DNA of 64,000 nucleotides. It comes from Paenarthrobacter ureafaciens. Lineage in GTDB: Bacteria; Actinomycetota; Actinomycetes; Actinomycetales; Micrococcaceae. The notes beneath the pieces were generated by a model that made no database searches, was not told the DNA's origin, and saw nothing but the letters and a program-made list of their open reading frames with translations. Shown in pieces: positions 46,831 through 62,615 of the stretch. The translations under genes were made by a program, and so were the position numbers. The DNA lies in NCBI RefSeq assembly GCF_004028095.1, contig NZ_SBHM01000007.1:62001-126000 (forward strand), written 5' to 3'. How positions within the stretch are numbered: position 1 is the stretch's first letter; each line of letters begins with the position of its first letter.

Positions 46831-47205
46831 TTACTTCTTCTCCATCTTTGCGCCGTAGCGGCTGCGGGCCTGCTTGCGGTTCTTGACACCCTGGGTGTCG
46901 AGGGCGCCGCGGACGATCTTGTAGCGGACACCCGGGAGGTCCTTCACACGACCACCACGGACGAGCACGATGGAGTGCTCCTGCAGGTTGTGGCCAACAC
47001 CGGGGATGTAGGCGGTAACTTCCACGCCACCGTTGAGGCGCACACGTGCGACCTTACGAAGGGCCGAGTTCGGCTTCTTCGGAGTGGTGGTGTAGACGCG
47101 GGTGCAAACGCCGCGGCGCATCGGGCTGCCCTTCAGCGCGGGAGCCTTGGTCTTGGAGACCTTCGGCGTGCGGCCCTTGCGGACCAGCTGGTTAATCGTA
47201 GGCAC
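46831..47205 (-). CDS. rpsL: 30S ribosomal protein S12
   Basis: A 124-residue S12 ([19 protein letters not shown] start with GGAG nine bases upstream). The streptomycin-site residues are wild type: the lysines in [13 protein letters not shown] and in [12 protein letters not shown]. First gene of the str operon. Confidence 0.98.
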   Translation of the reverse strand: MPTINQLVRKGRTPKVSKTKAPALKGSPMRRGVCTRVYTTTPKKPNSALRKVARVRLNGGVEVTAYIPGVGHNLQEHSIVLVRGGRVKDLPGVRYKIVRGALDTQGVKNRKQARSRYGAKMEKK

Positions 47206-47446
47206 TTTCGTGTTCTCCGTTGTTTGATCTCTGCCCCCACGCACAGGCGCCAGCCGGTGCACATGTGGGAACTTTGGCGTTGCTCATGCGGCCGGCCGGA
47301 ACTTCCGGTAGGCGTGCAAAAGTGCGGCATTCGTTGCGCAAGTTGCCCGCAACCCGGAAACAGACTCCACACCCAACACCATGAGAACAAAACCAAAATG
47401 ATGCTGCGGCGGCCTTCATCCACTGCCACACAGAACAATTACATAA

Positions 47447-47476
47447 AGTCTAGCACGGCTTGATCTCCCGCCTTAA
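47447..47476 (-). promoter_or_regulatory. Candidate str operon promoter
   Basis: On the minus strand TTAAGG (47471-47476) and TAGACT (47447-47452) are 18 bases apart, with CGTGC directly before the -10 box, as in the spc candidate (CGTGC-TAAGAT). It would give a leader of about 235 bases before rpsL. Confidence 0.45.
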
Positions 47477-47486
47477 TCGGGTGTAT

Positions 47487-47526
47487 GGAGGACGACGGCG
47501 GCAGCCGGGTGCCGCCGTCGTCCTCC
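47487..47526. terminator. GC-rich hairpin between rpoC and rpsL
   Basis: A perfect 17-bp inverted repeat (GGAGGACGACGGCGGCA and complement) with the loop GCCGGG. It has no U-run on either side. It may back up the nearby rpoC terminator or lie just upstream of the rpsL promoter as a barrier. Confidence 0.55.
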
Positions 47527-47560
47527 GCTCCCCCGGGCTGCGGCGGAGTGGCCGTTAACG

Positions 47561-47598
47561 CGCCGGGCCCCGCACTCCGAAGAATGCGGGGCCCGGCG
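47561..47598 (-). terminator. Probable rpoC terminator
   Basis: A perfect 14-bp inverted repeat (CGCCGGGCCCCGCA and complement) with a 10-base loop, 24 bases past rpoC. It is very stable but has no clear U-run, as is frequent in high-GC actinobacteria. Confidence 0.65.
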
Positions 47599-47622
47599 TT
47601 CAGTCAATGACTAACGCTGCAA

Positions 47623-51522
<3,900 letters not shown>

Positions 51523-51623
51523 ATGGTCCCTGTTCTCTCTTGTTCTCTAAATTCTGAAGTCTTGGTTACGGAAAGAGGGAGCTGCCCGGCGGGCGGTGCT
51601 GGCACCACCCGCCGGAGCGGCTG

Positions 51624-55130
<3,507 letters not shown>

Positions 55131-55217
55131 GAGGGATCCTTCCACAGACCTTCAGGCGTTTTCAGATCTCCCCCGTTTGCATCCCGCGGAGTTCTCCGCG
55201 GCATACTTAATCCGGTT

Positions 55218-55228
55218 CCGCTATATGA
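55218..55228 (-). promoter_or_regulatory. TCATATAGCGG motif, rpoB-proximal copy
   Basis: Same 11 bases as upstream of rpoA, 87 bases before the rpoB start. If TATAGC is a -10 box, TTGCGG 16 bases upstream is a possible -35. Confidence 0.45.
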
Positions 55229-55305
55229 CCCGGACCCAGCCCCGCAAAAGGTAAATGCACGCCTTGGACGGCATGCCGATTGACGCAGCTGAGATGTAAA
55301 GCCCA

Positions 55306-55316
55306 CCGCTATATGA
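55306..55316 (-). promoter_or_regulatory. TCATATAGCGG motif, rpoB-distal copy
   Basis: Third copy of the 11-base motif, 175 bases before rpoB and about 60 bases downstream of the TTGCAA/TAGACA promoter candidate. Confidence 0.45.
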
Positions 55317-55373
55317 AGGCTGAAGGTTAACAGGGAAGACGCAAATATCTACGATACGGCAAAGTAGCCTTTC

Positions 55374-55402
55374 TGTCTACCCCAGATCGTCCGGGATTGC
55401 AA
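55374..55402 (-). promoter_or_regulatory. Candidate rpoBC promoter
   Basis: On the minus strand TTGCAA (55397-55402) and TAGACA (55374-55379) are separated by 17 bases, about 245 bases before rpoB. The transcript would carry both TCATATAGCGG copies in its leader. Confidence 0.35.
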
Positions 55403-55544
55403 GCACCGTTGCTGCAGGCACCAAAGCGAAGGCGCTCCACGGCCCCGGGCAGGTCTTCCGGAAGAGTGCCTTTCCAAGCCGGGTACCGGAGAGCCCGCCG
55501 CGCGATAGCCTAGGACGTAATACAACCGGACCGGAAGAGAGACC

Positions 55545-56741
55545 ATGACGAACTCCGACGACAATGACGTTGTCATCCTTGCAGGTTCCCGGACCCCGCA
55601 GGGCCGCCTCAACGGGCAGCTGGCGGGCTTCACCGCCGTCGAACTTGGTGCCCACGCGATCACGGGCGCCCTGGCGGCGAGCGGTGTCAAGGCCGAGCAG
55701 GTGGACACCGTCATCATGGGACAGGTATTGCAGGCAGGCGCCGGCCAGAACCCCGCCAGGCAGAGCGCCATAGCCGCAGGCGTTGGCTGGAATATCCCGG
55801 CCGTAACCATCAACAAGGTCTGCCTGTCCGGGCTCACGGCGGTCATCGACGCTGCCCGGATGATCCGCGCCGGAGATGCCACGGTAGTTGTGGCCGGCGG
55901 ACAGGAGTCCATGACGCGTGCCCCGCACCTCCTCCCCGGTTCACGCCAGGGCTGGACCTACGGAGCCGTCCAGGCCTTGGACGTCGCCGCGCACGACGGC
56001 CTGACGGATGCTTTTGACGGGCAGTCGATGGGACTCTCCACGGAATCCAAGAACGTAACGCTCGGCATTGACCGGCGTGCCCAGGACGAGGTGGCCGCGG
56101 CTTCCCACCAACGCGCCGCCGCCGCAGCGGAGGCAGGAATCTTCGACGTCGAAATTGCGCCCCTCAGCGTCAAGCAGCGCAAGGGAGATCCCGTGGTGCT
56201 GACCTCGGATGAGGGGATCCGGCCCAACACCACGCTGGAAACGCTCGCCCCGCTCAAGGCAGCCTTCGCCACGGACGGAACCATTACTGCCGGCAACTCC
56301 TCTCCCCTGTCCGACGGCGCCTCCGCGCTGGTGTTGACCAGTCGCCGCTTCGCCAAGGACAACGGCCTCGAATACCTTGCCGTCGTGGGCAAGCCGGGGC
56401 AGGTGGCCGGACCGGACAATTCCCTGCACTCGCAGCCTTCCAACGCCATTGCACAGGCTCTGAAGAAGGCCGGCTGGGCTGCCGAAGACCTGGATTTCAT
56501 AGAGATCAATGAGGCCTTCGGGTCCGTTGCCGTCCAGTCCCTCAAGGACCTCCAATACCCCTTGGAAAAGTGCAACATCCACGGTGGAGCGATTGCCTTG
56601 GGCCACCCCATCGGCGCCTCCGGAGCCCGCCTGGCCCTGCACGCGGCGCATGAGCTCCGACGGAGGGGAACCGGCAAGGCCGCCGTATCCTTGTGCGGCG
56701 GCGGAGGCCAAGGCGAAGCCCTCCTCCTGTACCGCGACTAA
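55545..56741 (+). CDS. Acetyl-CoA C-acetyltransferase (thiolase)
   Basis: A 398-residue thiolase. The acyl-carrying cysteine is in NKVCLSGLTAVIDAARM, the histidine in GGAIALGHPIGASGAR and the second cysteine in SLCGGGGQGEALLL. NEAFGSVAV is also conserved. It interconverts two acetyl-CoA with acetoacetyl-CoA, or cleaves 3-ketoacyl-CoA; chain-length preference cannot be told. The ATG follows GAAGAGAG. It is the first of two plus-strand genes inserted between rpoB and rplL. Confidence 0.93.
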   Translation: MTNSDDNDVVILAGSRTPQGRLNGQLAGFTAVELGAHAITGALAASGVKAEQVDTVIMGQVLQAGAGQNPARQSAIAAGVGWNIPAVTINKVCLSGLTAVIDAARMIRAGDATVVVAGGQESMTRAPHLLPGSRQGWTYGAVQALDVAAHDGLTDAFDGQSMGLSTESKNVTLGIDRRAQDEVAAASHQRAAAAAEAGIFDVEIAPLSVKQRKGDPVVLTSDEGIRPNTTLETLAPLKAAFATDGTITAGNSSPLSDGASALVLTSRRFAKDNGLEYLAVVGKPGQVAGPDNSLHSQPSNAIAQALKKAGWAAEDLDFIEINEAFGSVAVQSLKDLQYPLEKCNIHGGAIALGHPIGASGARLALHAAHELRRRGTGKAAVSLCGGGGQGEALLLYRD

Positions 56742-56755
56742 GGGAGGTCCGGACC

Positions 56756-57232
56756 ATGGCCCACGCCAACGGCGCCCAACGGTTCCTGGATGATGCCGCC
56801 GCCCGCGGACTGGACGTGGACGTCGTCGAACGTCCGGCAGCCCGCAGCCTGGAAGAAGCGGCGAGCATCCTCGGAATCACTCCCGCTGACATCGTGAAGT
56901 CCCTCGTGGTCAAACACAGGGACGGCACGTTCCTTTTCGCGCTCATTCCCGGAGACCGGCAGATCTCCTGGCCGAAGCTGCGTGCCTTGGTGGGGGTCAA
57001 CAAACTCTCGCTGCCGGCTGCGGACGTAGCGCTGGAAGCCACCGGCTACGAACGCGGGACCATCACTCCGCTGGGCAGCACGAACGCCTGGCCCGTCTAT
57101 GCTGACGCCTCGATCGCGGGCCGCCGGATCTCGATGGGGGCCGGTGCGCACGGGCGCAGCGCCTTCGTGGATGCCGACGCGCTGACGGCGGCGCTGAACG
57201 CAATCGTGGCAGACATCAGCGAACCCAACTAG
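56756..57232 (+). CDS. YbaK/EbsC family aminoacyl-tRNA deacylase
   Basis: A 158-residue editing protein. RSLEEAASILGITPADIVKSLVVKHRDGTFLFALIPGDRQISWPKLRAL and the C-terminal GRRISMGAGAHGRSAFVDADAL match the YbaK/ProX fold, which hydrolyses mischarged tRNA (such as Cys-tRNA-Pro). The ATG with GGGAGGT upstream lies 14 bases after the thiolase stop; a longer frame overlapping the thiolase is rejected. Confidence 0.87.
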   Translation: MAHANGAQRFLDDAAARGLDVDVVERPAARSLEEAASILGITPADIVKSLVVKHRDGTFLFALIPGDRQISWPKLRALVGVNKLSLPAADVALEATGYERGTITPLGSTNAWPVYADASIAGRRISMGAGAHGRSAFVDADALTAALNAIVADISEPN

Positions 57233-57283
57233 GTCGCATCTGTGCGCGTTCTGAGCCCTCAAAACGCGCACTAATGCGACCTG
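57231..57283. repeat. Imperfect intergenic palindrome after the YbaK gene
   Basis: AGGTCGCATCTGTGCGCGTT is followed after about 12 bases by AACGCGCACTAATGCGACCT; the 20-base arms match at 18 positions. The first arm includes the stop codon of the YbaK gene. It could be a terminator-like structure or a dispersed repeat element. Confidence 0.6.
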
Positions 57284-57303
57284 GTTGGGTGCTTTAACAG
57301 CAG

Positions 57304-57334
57304 AAAGCCCCGCCCGGCGAACCGGACGGGGCTT
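57304..57334 (-). terminator. Intrinsic terminator after rplL
   Basis: On the minus strand AAGCCCCGTCCGG-TTCG-CCGGGCGGGGCTTTCTG, a 13-bp stem (one G-T pair) with a stable TTCG tetraloop, starting 16 bases past rplL. Confidence 0.85.
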
Positions 57335-57350
57335 CCCAAAGCAGAACGAG

Positions 57351-57731
57351 TTACTTGAGGGTAACCGTTGCGCCAGCTTCTTCGAGCTGAGCCTTTGCCT
57401 TCTCTGCGGCTTCCTTGGTGGCGCCTTCGAGAACAGCCTTCGGTGCACCGTCAACCAGGTCCTTGGCTTCCTTGAGGCCGAGGGAGGTGATGGCGCGAAC
57501 TTCCTTGATCACTGCGATCTTCTTGTCGCCGGCTGCTTCGAGGATGACGTCGAATTCGGTCTTCTCTTCAGCAGCTTCAGCACCGGCGCCGCCGCCGGCG
57601 GGGCCTGCAACTGCAACAGCAGCAGCAGTAACTTCGAAGGTCTCTTCGAAGAGCTTGACGAACTCGGAGAGCTCGATGATGGTCAGTTCCTTGAAAGCTT
57701 CAATGAGCTCTTCGTTGCTGAGCTTCGCCAT
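57351..57731 (-). CDS. rplL: 50S ribosomal protein L7/L12
   Basis: A 126-residue stalk protein. The N-terminal dimer domain is [30 protein letters not shown], then an Ala/Gly hinge, and the factor-binding domain [43 protein letters not shown]. It lies 76 bases after rplJ. Confidence 0.98.
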   Translation of the reverse strand: MAKLSNEELIEAFKELTIIELSEFVKLFEETFEVTAAAVAVAGPAGGGAGAEAAEEKTEFDVILEAAGDKKIAVIKEVRAITSLGLKEAKDLVDGAPKAVLEGATKEAAEKAKAQLEEAGATVTLK

Positions 57732-57807
57732 GGTGGCGTCCTTCCATTAGGTGGTGCTGGTCCGGACCTTGCCGTTCCGTGCACCGGAGTTTGATTGGGG
57801 GGAGAAC

Positions 57808-58407
57808 TTAGTTCTCTTCGGTTGCAGCTTCGGCAGCAGCCGGTGCTTCTTCAGCAGCCGGAGCTTCCTCGGTTGCAGCCTCTTCAGCCGGTGCTTCTTC
57901 AGCGGCCGGTGCAGGAGCGCCGCCCTCTTCTTCAAGCTTGAGGCGCAGGGCATCGATGATGCGTGCAGCAGCGGATGCAGGAGCCTTGAGGACACCGGCA
58001 ACACGTGCAAGCTGGAACTCGCGGGACTCGAGGGCAGCCAGTGCGGCGACACCCTCAGCGTCCAGTGCCTTGCCTTCGAACAGGCCGGTCTTGATGACCA
58101 GCTGCTTGTTGGCCTTGGCAAAGTCCGTCAGGCTCTTTGCAGCAGCAACGGCGTCGCCCTTGATGAAGGCGATCGCAGTGGGGCCGGCGAGCTGGCCGTC
58201 GAATGCATCGACACCAGCTTCCTTGGCTGCAATGGCGCTCAGGGTGTTCTTGACGACCGAGAACTTGGTGTCCTGGCCGAGAGCAACACGGAGTTCCTTG
58301 AGCTGCGCAACAGAGAGCCCACGGTATTCGGTCAGGACAGCCGCAGTCGATTCCTTGAAATCGTTGGTGATCTCTGCAACTGCGGAGACCTTGCTAGGCG
58401 TTGTCAT
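57808..58407 (-). CDS. rplJ: 50S ribosomal protein L10 with acidic tail
   Basis: A 199-residue L10, base of the L7/L12 stalk. VSAVAEITNDFKESTAAVLTEYRGLSVAQLKELR and ISAIAAK-type segments are normal. The last roughly 40 residues are Ala/Glu/Pro-rich and absent from E. coli L10. L10 complexes repress their own mRNA leader in E. coli; the leader here has a terminator-like hairpin. Confidence 0.97.
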   Translation of the reverse strand: MTTPSKVSAVAEITNDFKESTAAVLTEYRGLSVAQLKELRVALGQDTKFSVVKNTLSAIAAKEAGVDAFDGQLAGPTAIAFIKGDAVAAAKSLTDFAKANKQLVIKTGLFEGKALDAEGVAALAALESREFQLARVAGVLKAPASAAARIIDALRLKLEEEGGAPAPAAEEAPAEEAATEEAPAAEEAPAAAEAATEEN

Positions 58408-58473
58408 AACCCTCCTTCCGGGGAATAAAGCCGGTCTTCCGGGTCCCCGCTCACGAGAGCTAAAACTAAAAAC

Positions 58474-58495
58474 GCCCCGCGCAGATGCACGGGGC
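58474..58495 (-). promoter_or_regulatory. Terminator-like hairpin in the rplJ leader (possible L10 attenuator)
   Basis: On the minus strand GCCCCGTGC-ATCT-GCGCGGGGC forms a 9-bp stem with one G-T pair, followed directly by GTTTTTAGTTTTAG. It ends about 65 bases before the rplJ start and has no gene directly upstream to terminate (the gene on the far side, at 58704, is transcribed away from it and ends there). It fits an attenuator in an L10 leader. Confidence 0.5.
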
Positions 58496-58703
58496 TTGGC
58501 TCAACACAGCTTTACTGTGGAGACTCAACTCGTTCACCTGCGTTGGCCGCCCTATGTCAGGGTCCTTCGTCAAGAAATTCACCTTGTTCTCACGGGCGTA
58601 GCTACAGAGCTGAGCTTTGCTCGAAAGGGTGGATTCCCATCAACCGACGGTCTTTGGTAATTCAAGGTTACGGGAGACGGCATGCGAACTCCAAATCGGC
58701 CCC

Positions 58704-59855
58704 CTAGTCCGATGTGGTCGCCCCGGCCGAGCGGCGCGGCAGTTCCTTTTGCCACAGTCCGGTGACTCCCGCCGTCGTGAATCCCAACTGCTTGTTGACC
58801 GTCAGGAGGTAGCGGTTCTCCGGCGCGTTCCACGTGTAGATCACCCTGGCGTCCGGGAACTGCTCACTCAGGCGTTCCATGTTGGCCACCTTGATCAGGA
58901 GCCCCAGCTTGTTCCCCCGGTGCTCCTGCAGGACCAAGGTGTCATCCTGGAAGACGACGTCCTGGCGGTGGGCCAGAACGCTGATGGTGGTCAGGCCTAC
59001 CAGCTTCCCGGTGGCAACATGCTCGACGGCGGTAACAACCGTCCGCCTTCCCTGCGCCATGGCTGCGTCTTCCGTTTCCCGCAATACCGCAGCGTCGAAG
59101 ACCATGCCGGTGTCCGCCCCGGCCGGCTCGTCGGCCTCGTCCTCGCCGTGGACCACTTCGCCGGCAGCGTTCTCCAGCTCCGCCACGCCCTCGAGCAACC
59201 GCTCAGGGCAGCGGTCAGTCCAGTGGTGCAACGCGTAGCGGCCGGCGTTGGCTTCCTCGGCTTCGGCCTGGAGATCCGCCACCAGCTTGGAATCCAGCGG
59301 AAGGACACATGAGCTGAACTGCTCGATGTGCTGCAGCGTATAGCCCGCCCGCTGTGCGAAGTCCACCTCACGGCTGCTGACAGGAACGAAGCCAGGCCCG
59401 GTACCGGGAATGAGCTGGTCTTCCGGAATCTCGGTCAGGGACGTTGCCGGGTGGTTGGTGTCCACCAGGACCATGGTGCGGCCCTCTGCCCGGGCCAGCT
59501 GTTCCGCGGCTTCGAGGAGGTGGCGGCCCACGCCCCTGCGCTGGTATTCGGGCAGGACATCCAAGGTGAATTCGGCCAGGTCGATGTTGTCAGCCAACGG
59601 CAAGGCGATGTCTATGGTTCCTACAATTTTGCCATCCACTTTGGCGACCAGGATGATCTGGCGTTCGTAGGGATCGGAGAACTCCAGCATTTTCTCCAGC
59701 GGCGTGTAGGCGAGGTCGTCACTCCCCCAGGTCTGCATCCGCACCCGCCGGGCAACCTCGACCGCGTCGAGGAAGTCCTTGGCGTCCGGGCTGTCCAGGT
59801 TGTCGGGAACCCATGCCTGCTCAACCTCGACGGTCTTCGCCTCTTCTAAAGTCAT
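58704..59855 (-). CDS. Double-domain GNAT family N-acetyltransferase
   Basis: A 383-residue protein with two GNAT-like domains. The N-terminal domain has the acetyl-CoA loop YQRRGVGRHLLEAAEQLA. The C-terminal domain has HRGNKLGLLIKVANMERLSEQFPDARVIYTWNAPENRYLLTVNKQLGF. Substrate unknown. The ATG overlapping the upstream paralogue's stop (ATGA) is preferred; an ATG six codons earlier with GAAGG just before it is also possible. It ends 209 bases before the rplJ hairpin. Confidence 0.85.
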   Translation of the reverse strand: MTLEEAKTVEVEQAWVPDNLDSPDAKDFLDAVEVARRVRMQTWGSDDLAYTPLEKMLEFSDPYERQIILVAKVDGKIVGTIDIALPLADNIDLAEFTLDVLPEYQRRGVGRHLLEAAEQLARAEGRTMVLVDTNHPATSLTEIPEDQLIPGTGPGFVPVSSREVDFAQRAGYTLQHIEQFSSCVLPLDSKLVADLQAEAEEANAGRYALHHWTDRCPERLLEGVAELENAAGEVVHGEDEADEPAGADTGMVFDAAVLRETEDAAMAQGRRTVVTAVEHVATGKLVGLTTISVLAHRQDVVFQDDTLVLQEHRGNKLGLLIKVANMERLSEQFPDARVIYTWNAPENRYLLTVNKQLGFTTAGVTGLWQKELPRRSAGATTSD

Positions 59856-60976
59856 ACCAACCGTTTCTGCCATTCGCCTTCAAAGCCGGAAGGTTTGAAT
59901 CCCAAGGCGATATTAATGGCCAGCATATGCTGGTTTTCACTGGCATTCCATGTCATGACGGACGTACCTGCAGGCCAGGCCAGCACTGCTTTGCGCAGGT
60001 TGGCAATTTTCACCAGCATTCCCAAACGGTGTCCCCGATGGGCCGGGTCCACGAGGGTGTCCTCCTGGAAAATCACCGCCGGCATGGCCTCCCGATGAAC
60101 CAGCGCGGTATAGGCAGCCAGTTCCCCTGAGTCGTTGTGCCGGGCGACGGAAACCACTGCGTCCAAACCGCCCGCACGCCAGGTGGCTTCTTCCTGCCGC
60201 ACCCTTGCCGCATCCCATGCTTCGCCTTCCCACCCGAGTCCGGCGATGGGAACTTCCGTGCTCATAAGGCTCTTGAGCCGCGCATAGGCTTCAACAAACT
60301 CATCCGGGCAACGATCCGACCACGTGATGACACTGTAAGCCGTGGAACGGGACCGGGCGTCCGCCTCCAGGGCGTCGATGTGCGTCGCGTCAAAGGGCAG
60401 CGCCAGGCTGCTGTTGGTCTCCACCTGTTCCAGCGAGTAGCCGCAGTGAACGGCGAAGCGGGTTGAGGCGCTGTCCCGGGGCACACCGCCGCTGCCCGAT
60501 GCGGCTTCCAACAGAGGCACGCCCGCCAGCACGGGCGCGATTGGCTCACCGCAGTAACCGTCGAAGGAGCTCCGGCCACGGTCTTGGGCCACGCCCTCCA
60601 ATACCCCCAGGATCACCGACCCGAAACCGCGGCGACGAAAAGGTGCGTCCACCAGGACGTGTACGCCCGCCGTCGTCGTATTTTCGCTCAAGGGAAGCGT
60701 CAACGTGCCGCAGCCGACAATCCGCCCCTCGAGACGTGCCACGTAGACGTGACGTTCTTCGTATTCGTTTCCCCGCCAGAAGGCTATGTCCTCCTCAAGG
60801 GTGGCGGCCCGGTCCGCAGTGCCCCACAGGGCCAGTTCGTGGCGTACGCCAAGTTCATGGAAGGCCCTGAAGTCCGGAGTGATGCGCGCCCCGGGACCGT
60901 CCGGGGCGTTGATCCGCTCCACGGTTGGTCCCGCGTTGCTTAATTCGCCGCTGTTCATAAGGTTCGACGACGTCAC
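59852..60976 (-). CDS. Double-domain GNAT family N-acetyltransferase, paralogue
   Basis: A protein of about 374 residues with the same layout as its neighbour. The first domain has FRRRGFGSVILGVLEGVAQDRG; the second has HRGHRLGMLVKIANLRKAVLAWPAGTSVMTWNASENQHMLAINIALGFKPSG. The shared C-terminal NA(S/P)EN ... LGF block shows that the two arose by duplication. The start is uncertain: GTG here, ATG at 60958, or longer. Substrate unknown. Confidence 0.82.
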   Translation of the reverse strand: MTSSNLMNSGELSNAGPTVERINAPDGPGARITPDFRAFHELGVRHELALWGTADRAATLEEDIAFWRGNEYEERHVYVARLEGRIVGCGTLTLPLSENTTTAGVHVLVDAPFRRRGFGSVILGVLEGVAQDRGRSSFDGYCGEPIAPVLAGVPLLEAASGSGGVPRDSASTRFAVHCGYSLEQVETNSSLALPFDATHIDALEADARSRSTAYSVITWSDRCPDEFVEAYARLKSLMSTEVPIAGLGWEGEAWDAARVRQEEATWRAGGLDAVVSVARHNDSGELAAYTALVHREAMPAVIFQEDTLVDPAHRGHRLGMLVKIANLRKAVLAWPAGTSVMTWNASENQHMLAINIALGFKPSGFEGEWQKRLV

Positions 60977-61066
60977 GCCCCACAGCCTAGGGCCCGCGGT
61001 CAGGCGGTACAAGACCCCGCCCGGGACACCGAAGTCGGGCCCTCCGTCGCACCGGGCAGGAATGCG

Positions 61067-61101
61067 GAAAGGACCGCCCGGCAATGCCGGACGGTCCTTT
61101 C
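61067..61101 (-). terminator. Intrinsic terminator after rplA
   Basis: On the minus strand GAAAGGACCGTCCGGC-ATT-GCCGGGCGGTCCTTTC, a 16-bp stem with one G-T pair and a three-base loop. It lies 23 bases past rplA and isolates the rplK-rplA transcript from the acetyltransferase genes. Confidence 0.82.
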
Positions 61102-61123
61102 AGAGCCGATGCTCGTCGAATGC

Positions 61124-61831
61124 TTACGCCTCGATGAGAACCTTGGTGACGTTCGGGTCAACGGAGATACCCGGGCCGAACGTGGTGGCAACGGTGGCCT
61201 TCTGGATGTAGCGGCCCTTGGAAGCGGACGGCTTCAGGCGAAGAACCTCTTCCAGTGCGGCGGCGTAGTTCTCGGCCAGCTTGGTGGCGTCGAAGGAAAC
61301 CTTGCCGATGATGAAGTGCAGGTTCGAGTGCTTGTCGACGCGGAAGTCGATCTTGCCACCCTTGATGTCGTTGACAGCCTTGGTGACATCCGGGGTAACC
61401 GTGCCGGTCTTCGGGTTCGGCATGAGGTTACGCGGGCCGAGGACCTTACCGAGGCGGCCAACCTTGCCCATGAGGTCAGGGGTGGCAACGGCTGCGTCGA
61501 AGTCGGTCCAGCCGCCGGCGATCTTTTCGATCAGGTCATCGGAGCCAACGAAGTCGGCGCCGGCTGCGATTGCTGCCTCAGCCTTGTCACCGGTTGCGAA
61601 AACCAGGACACGGGCGGTCTTGCCGGTGCCGTGGGGGAGGTTGACCGTGCCGCGGACCATCTGGTCTGCCTTGCGGGGGTCAACGCCGAGGCGGAAAGCA
61701 ACCTCAACCGTTGCGTCGAACTTCGACGGGTTGGTTTCCTTTGCCAGGGTGATTGCCTCGAACGGGGCGTAGGCCTTGCCTGCCTCGATCTTGGCTACGG
61801 CTGCCTCATATGCTTTGCTGCGCTTTGCCAT
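61124..61831 (-). CDS. rplA: 50S ribosomal protein L1
   Basis: A 235-residue L1 of the mobile stalk. [60 protein letters not shown] and [22 protein letters not shown] are conserved. L1 represses its own operon in many bacteria. The 226-base gap after rplK is unusually long for this pair; I saw no gene or clear terminator in it. Confidence 0.98.
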   Translation of the reverse strand: MAKRSKAYEAAVAKIEAGKAYAPFEAITLAKETNPSKFDATVEVAFRLGVDPRKADQMVRGTVNLPHGTGKTARVLVFATGDKAEAAIAAGADFVGSDDLIEKIAGGWTDFDAAVATPDLMGKVGRLGKVLGPRNLMPNPKTGTVTPDVTKAVNDIKGGKIDFRVDKHSNLHFIIGKVSFDATKLAENYAAALEEVLRLKPSASKGRYIQKATVATTFGPGISVDPNVTKVLIEA

Positions 61832-62057
61832 GCTGCTTGTTTCTCCTTGTGCAGTTGTGGTCTTCGGACCGCGCTGGGCCCTGCCACAGTCGTGGATCCG
61901 GCAAAGGATCCTGCGACATTTCTATGTTCGGTTGCCGGTTTCCCGGCGGGTGAAGGCTGTAATTAGCCCTCGACGGTACCTAATGGTCGAAAGTCTCCGG
62001 GACTCACTTCCGGCGAGTGCCTCGTTCCTCAGCCCTCACCGTACGTTCATTCCTCGA

Positions 62058-62486
62058 CTATTCGACGGTGATGCCCATGGAGCGGGCAGTGCCGGCGATG
62101 ATCTTGGCAGCAGCCGCGATGTCGTTGGCGTTGAGGTCTTCCATCTTGGTGGAAGCAATTTCCTCGACCTGTGCCTGGGTCAGCTTGGCAACCTTGACGG
62201 TGTGCGGGGTAGCCGAACCCTTGGCGACGCCTGCAGCCTTCTTGATGAGCTCTGCAGCCGGCGGGGTCTTGGTGATGAAGGTGAAGGAGCGGTCTTCGTA
62301 GACCGTGATTTCCACCGGAATGACGTTTCCGCGCTGGGATTCCGTAGCAGCGTTGTACGCCTTGCAGAATTCCATGATGTTGACACCGTGCTGGCCAAGC
62401 GCAGGACCGATCGGCGGAGCCGGGTTAGCGGCACCTGCCTGGATCTGCAACTTGATGAGGCCGGTGACCTTCTTCTTGGGAGCCAA
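62058..62486 (-). CDS. rplK: 50S ribosomal protein L11
   Basis: A 142-residue L11 of the GTPase centre. [45 protein letters not shown] has the proline pair of the thiostrepton site. The start codon is TTG, with AGAAGG upstream. It lies 129 bases after nusG. Confidence 0.98.
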   Translation of the reverse strand: MAPKKKVTGLIKLQIQAGAANPAPPIGPALGQHGVNIMEFCKAYNAATESQRGNVIPVEITVYEDRSFTFITKTPPAAELIKKAAGVAKGSATPHTVKVAKLTQAQVEEIASTKMEDLNANDIAAAAKIIAGTARSMGITVE

Positions 62487-62615
62487 TGTAGGGTCCTTCT
62501 CTCAATAGCTTCCTGGGGCACAGGAGCGCGTCCCAGGTTGGTGGCCGCCATGGCAAGGCGACCGGCCGCTACCAAGCCGCTAAGCAGGCGGCCGGGAGCG
62601 AAATCTGTGTATCAG

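Larger units (their letters stand above)
47206..47622. other. Intergenic region rpoC / rpsL
   Basis: This 417-base gap has no credible gene. From the rpsL side on the minus strand it holds a leader of about 240 bases and a promoter candidate. Farther upstream, toward rpoC, are two strong hairpins (separate entries). The region reads as the end of the rpoBC operon followed by the start of the str operon. Confidence 0.65.
55131..55544. other. Divergent intergenic region rpoBC / thiolase
   Basis: This 414-base gap contains no credible gene. On the minus strand, moving toward rpoB, it holds a promoter candidate, two copies of TCATATAGCGG (90 bases apart) and a short hairpin CCGCGGAG-TT-CTCCGCGG at 55184-55201. 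The right part must carry the plus-strand thiolase promoter; no clear boxes were found for it. Confidence 0.6.
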
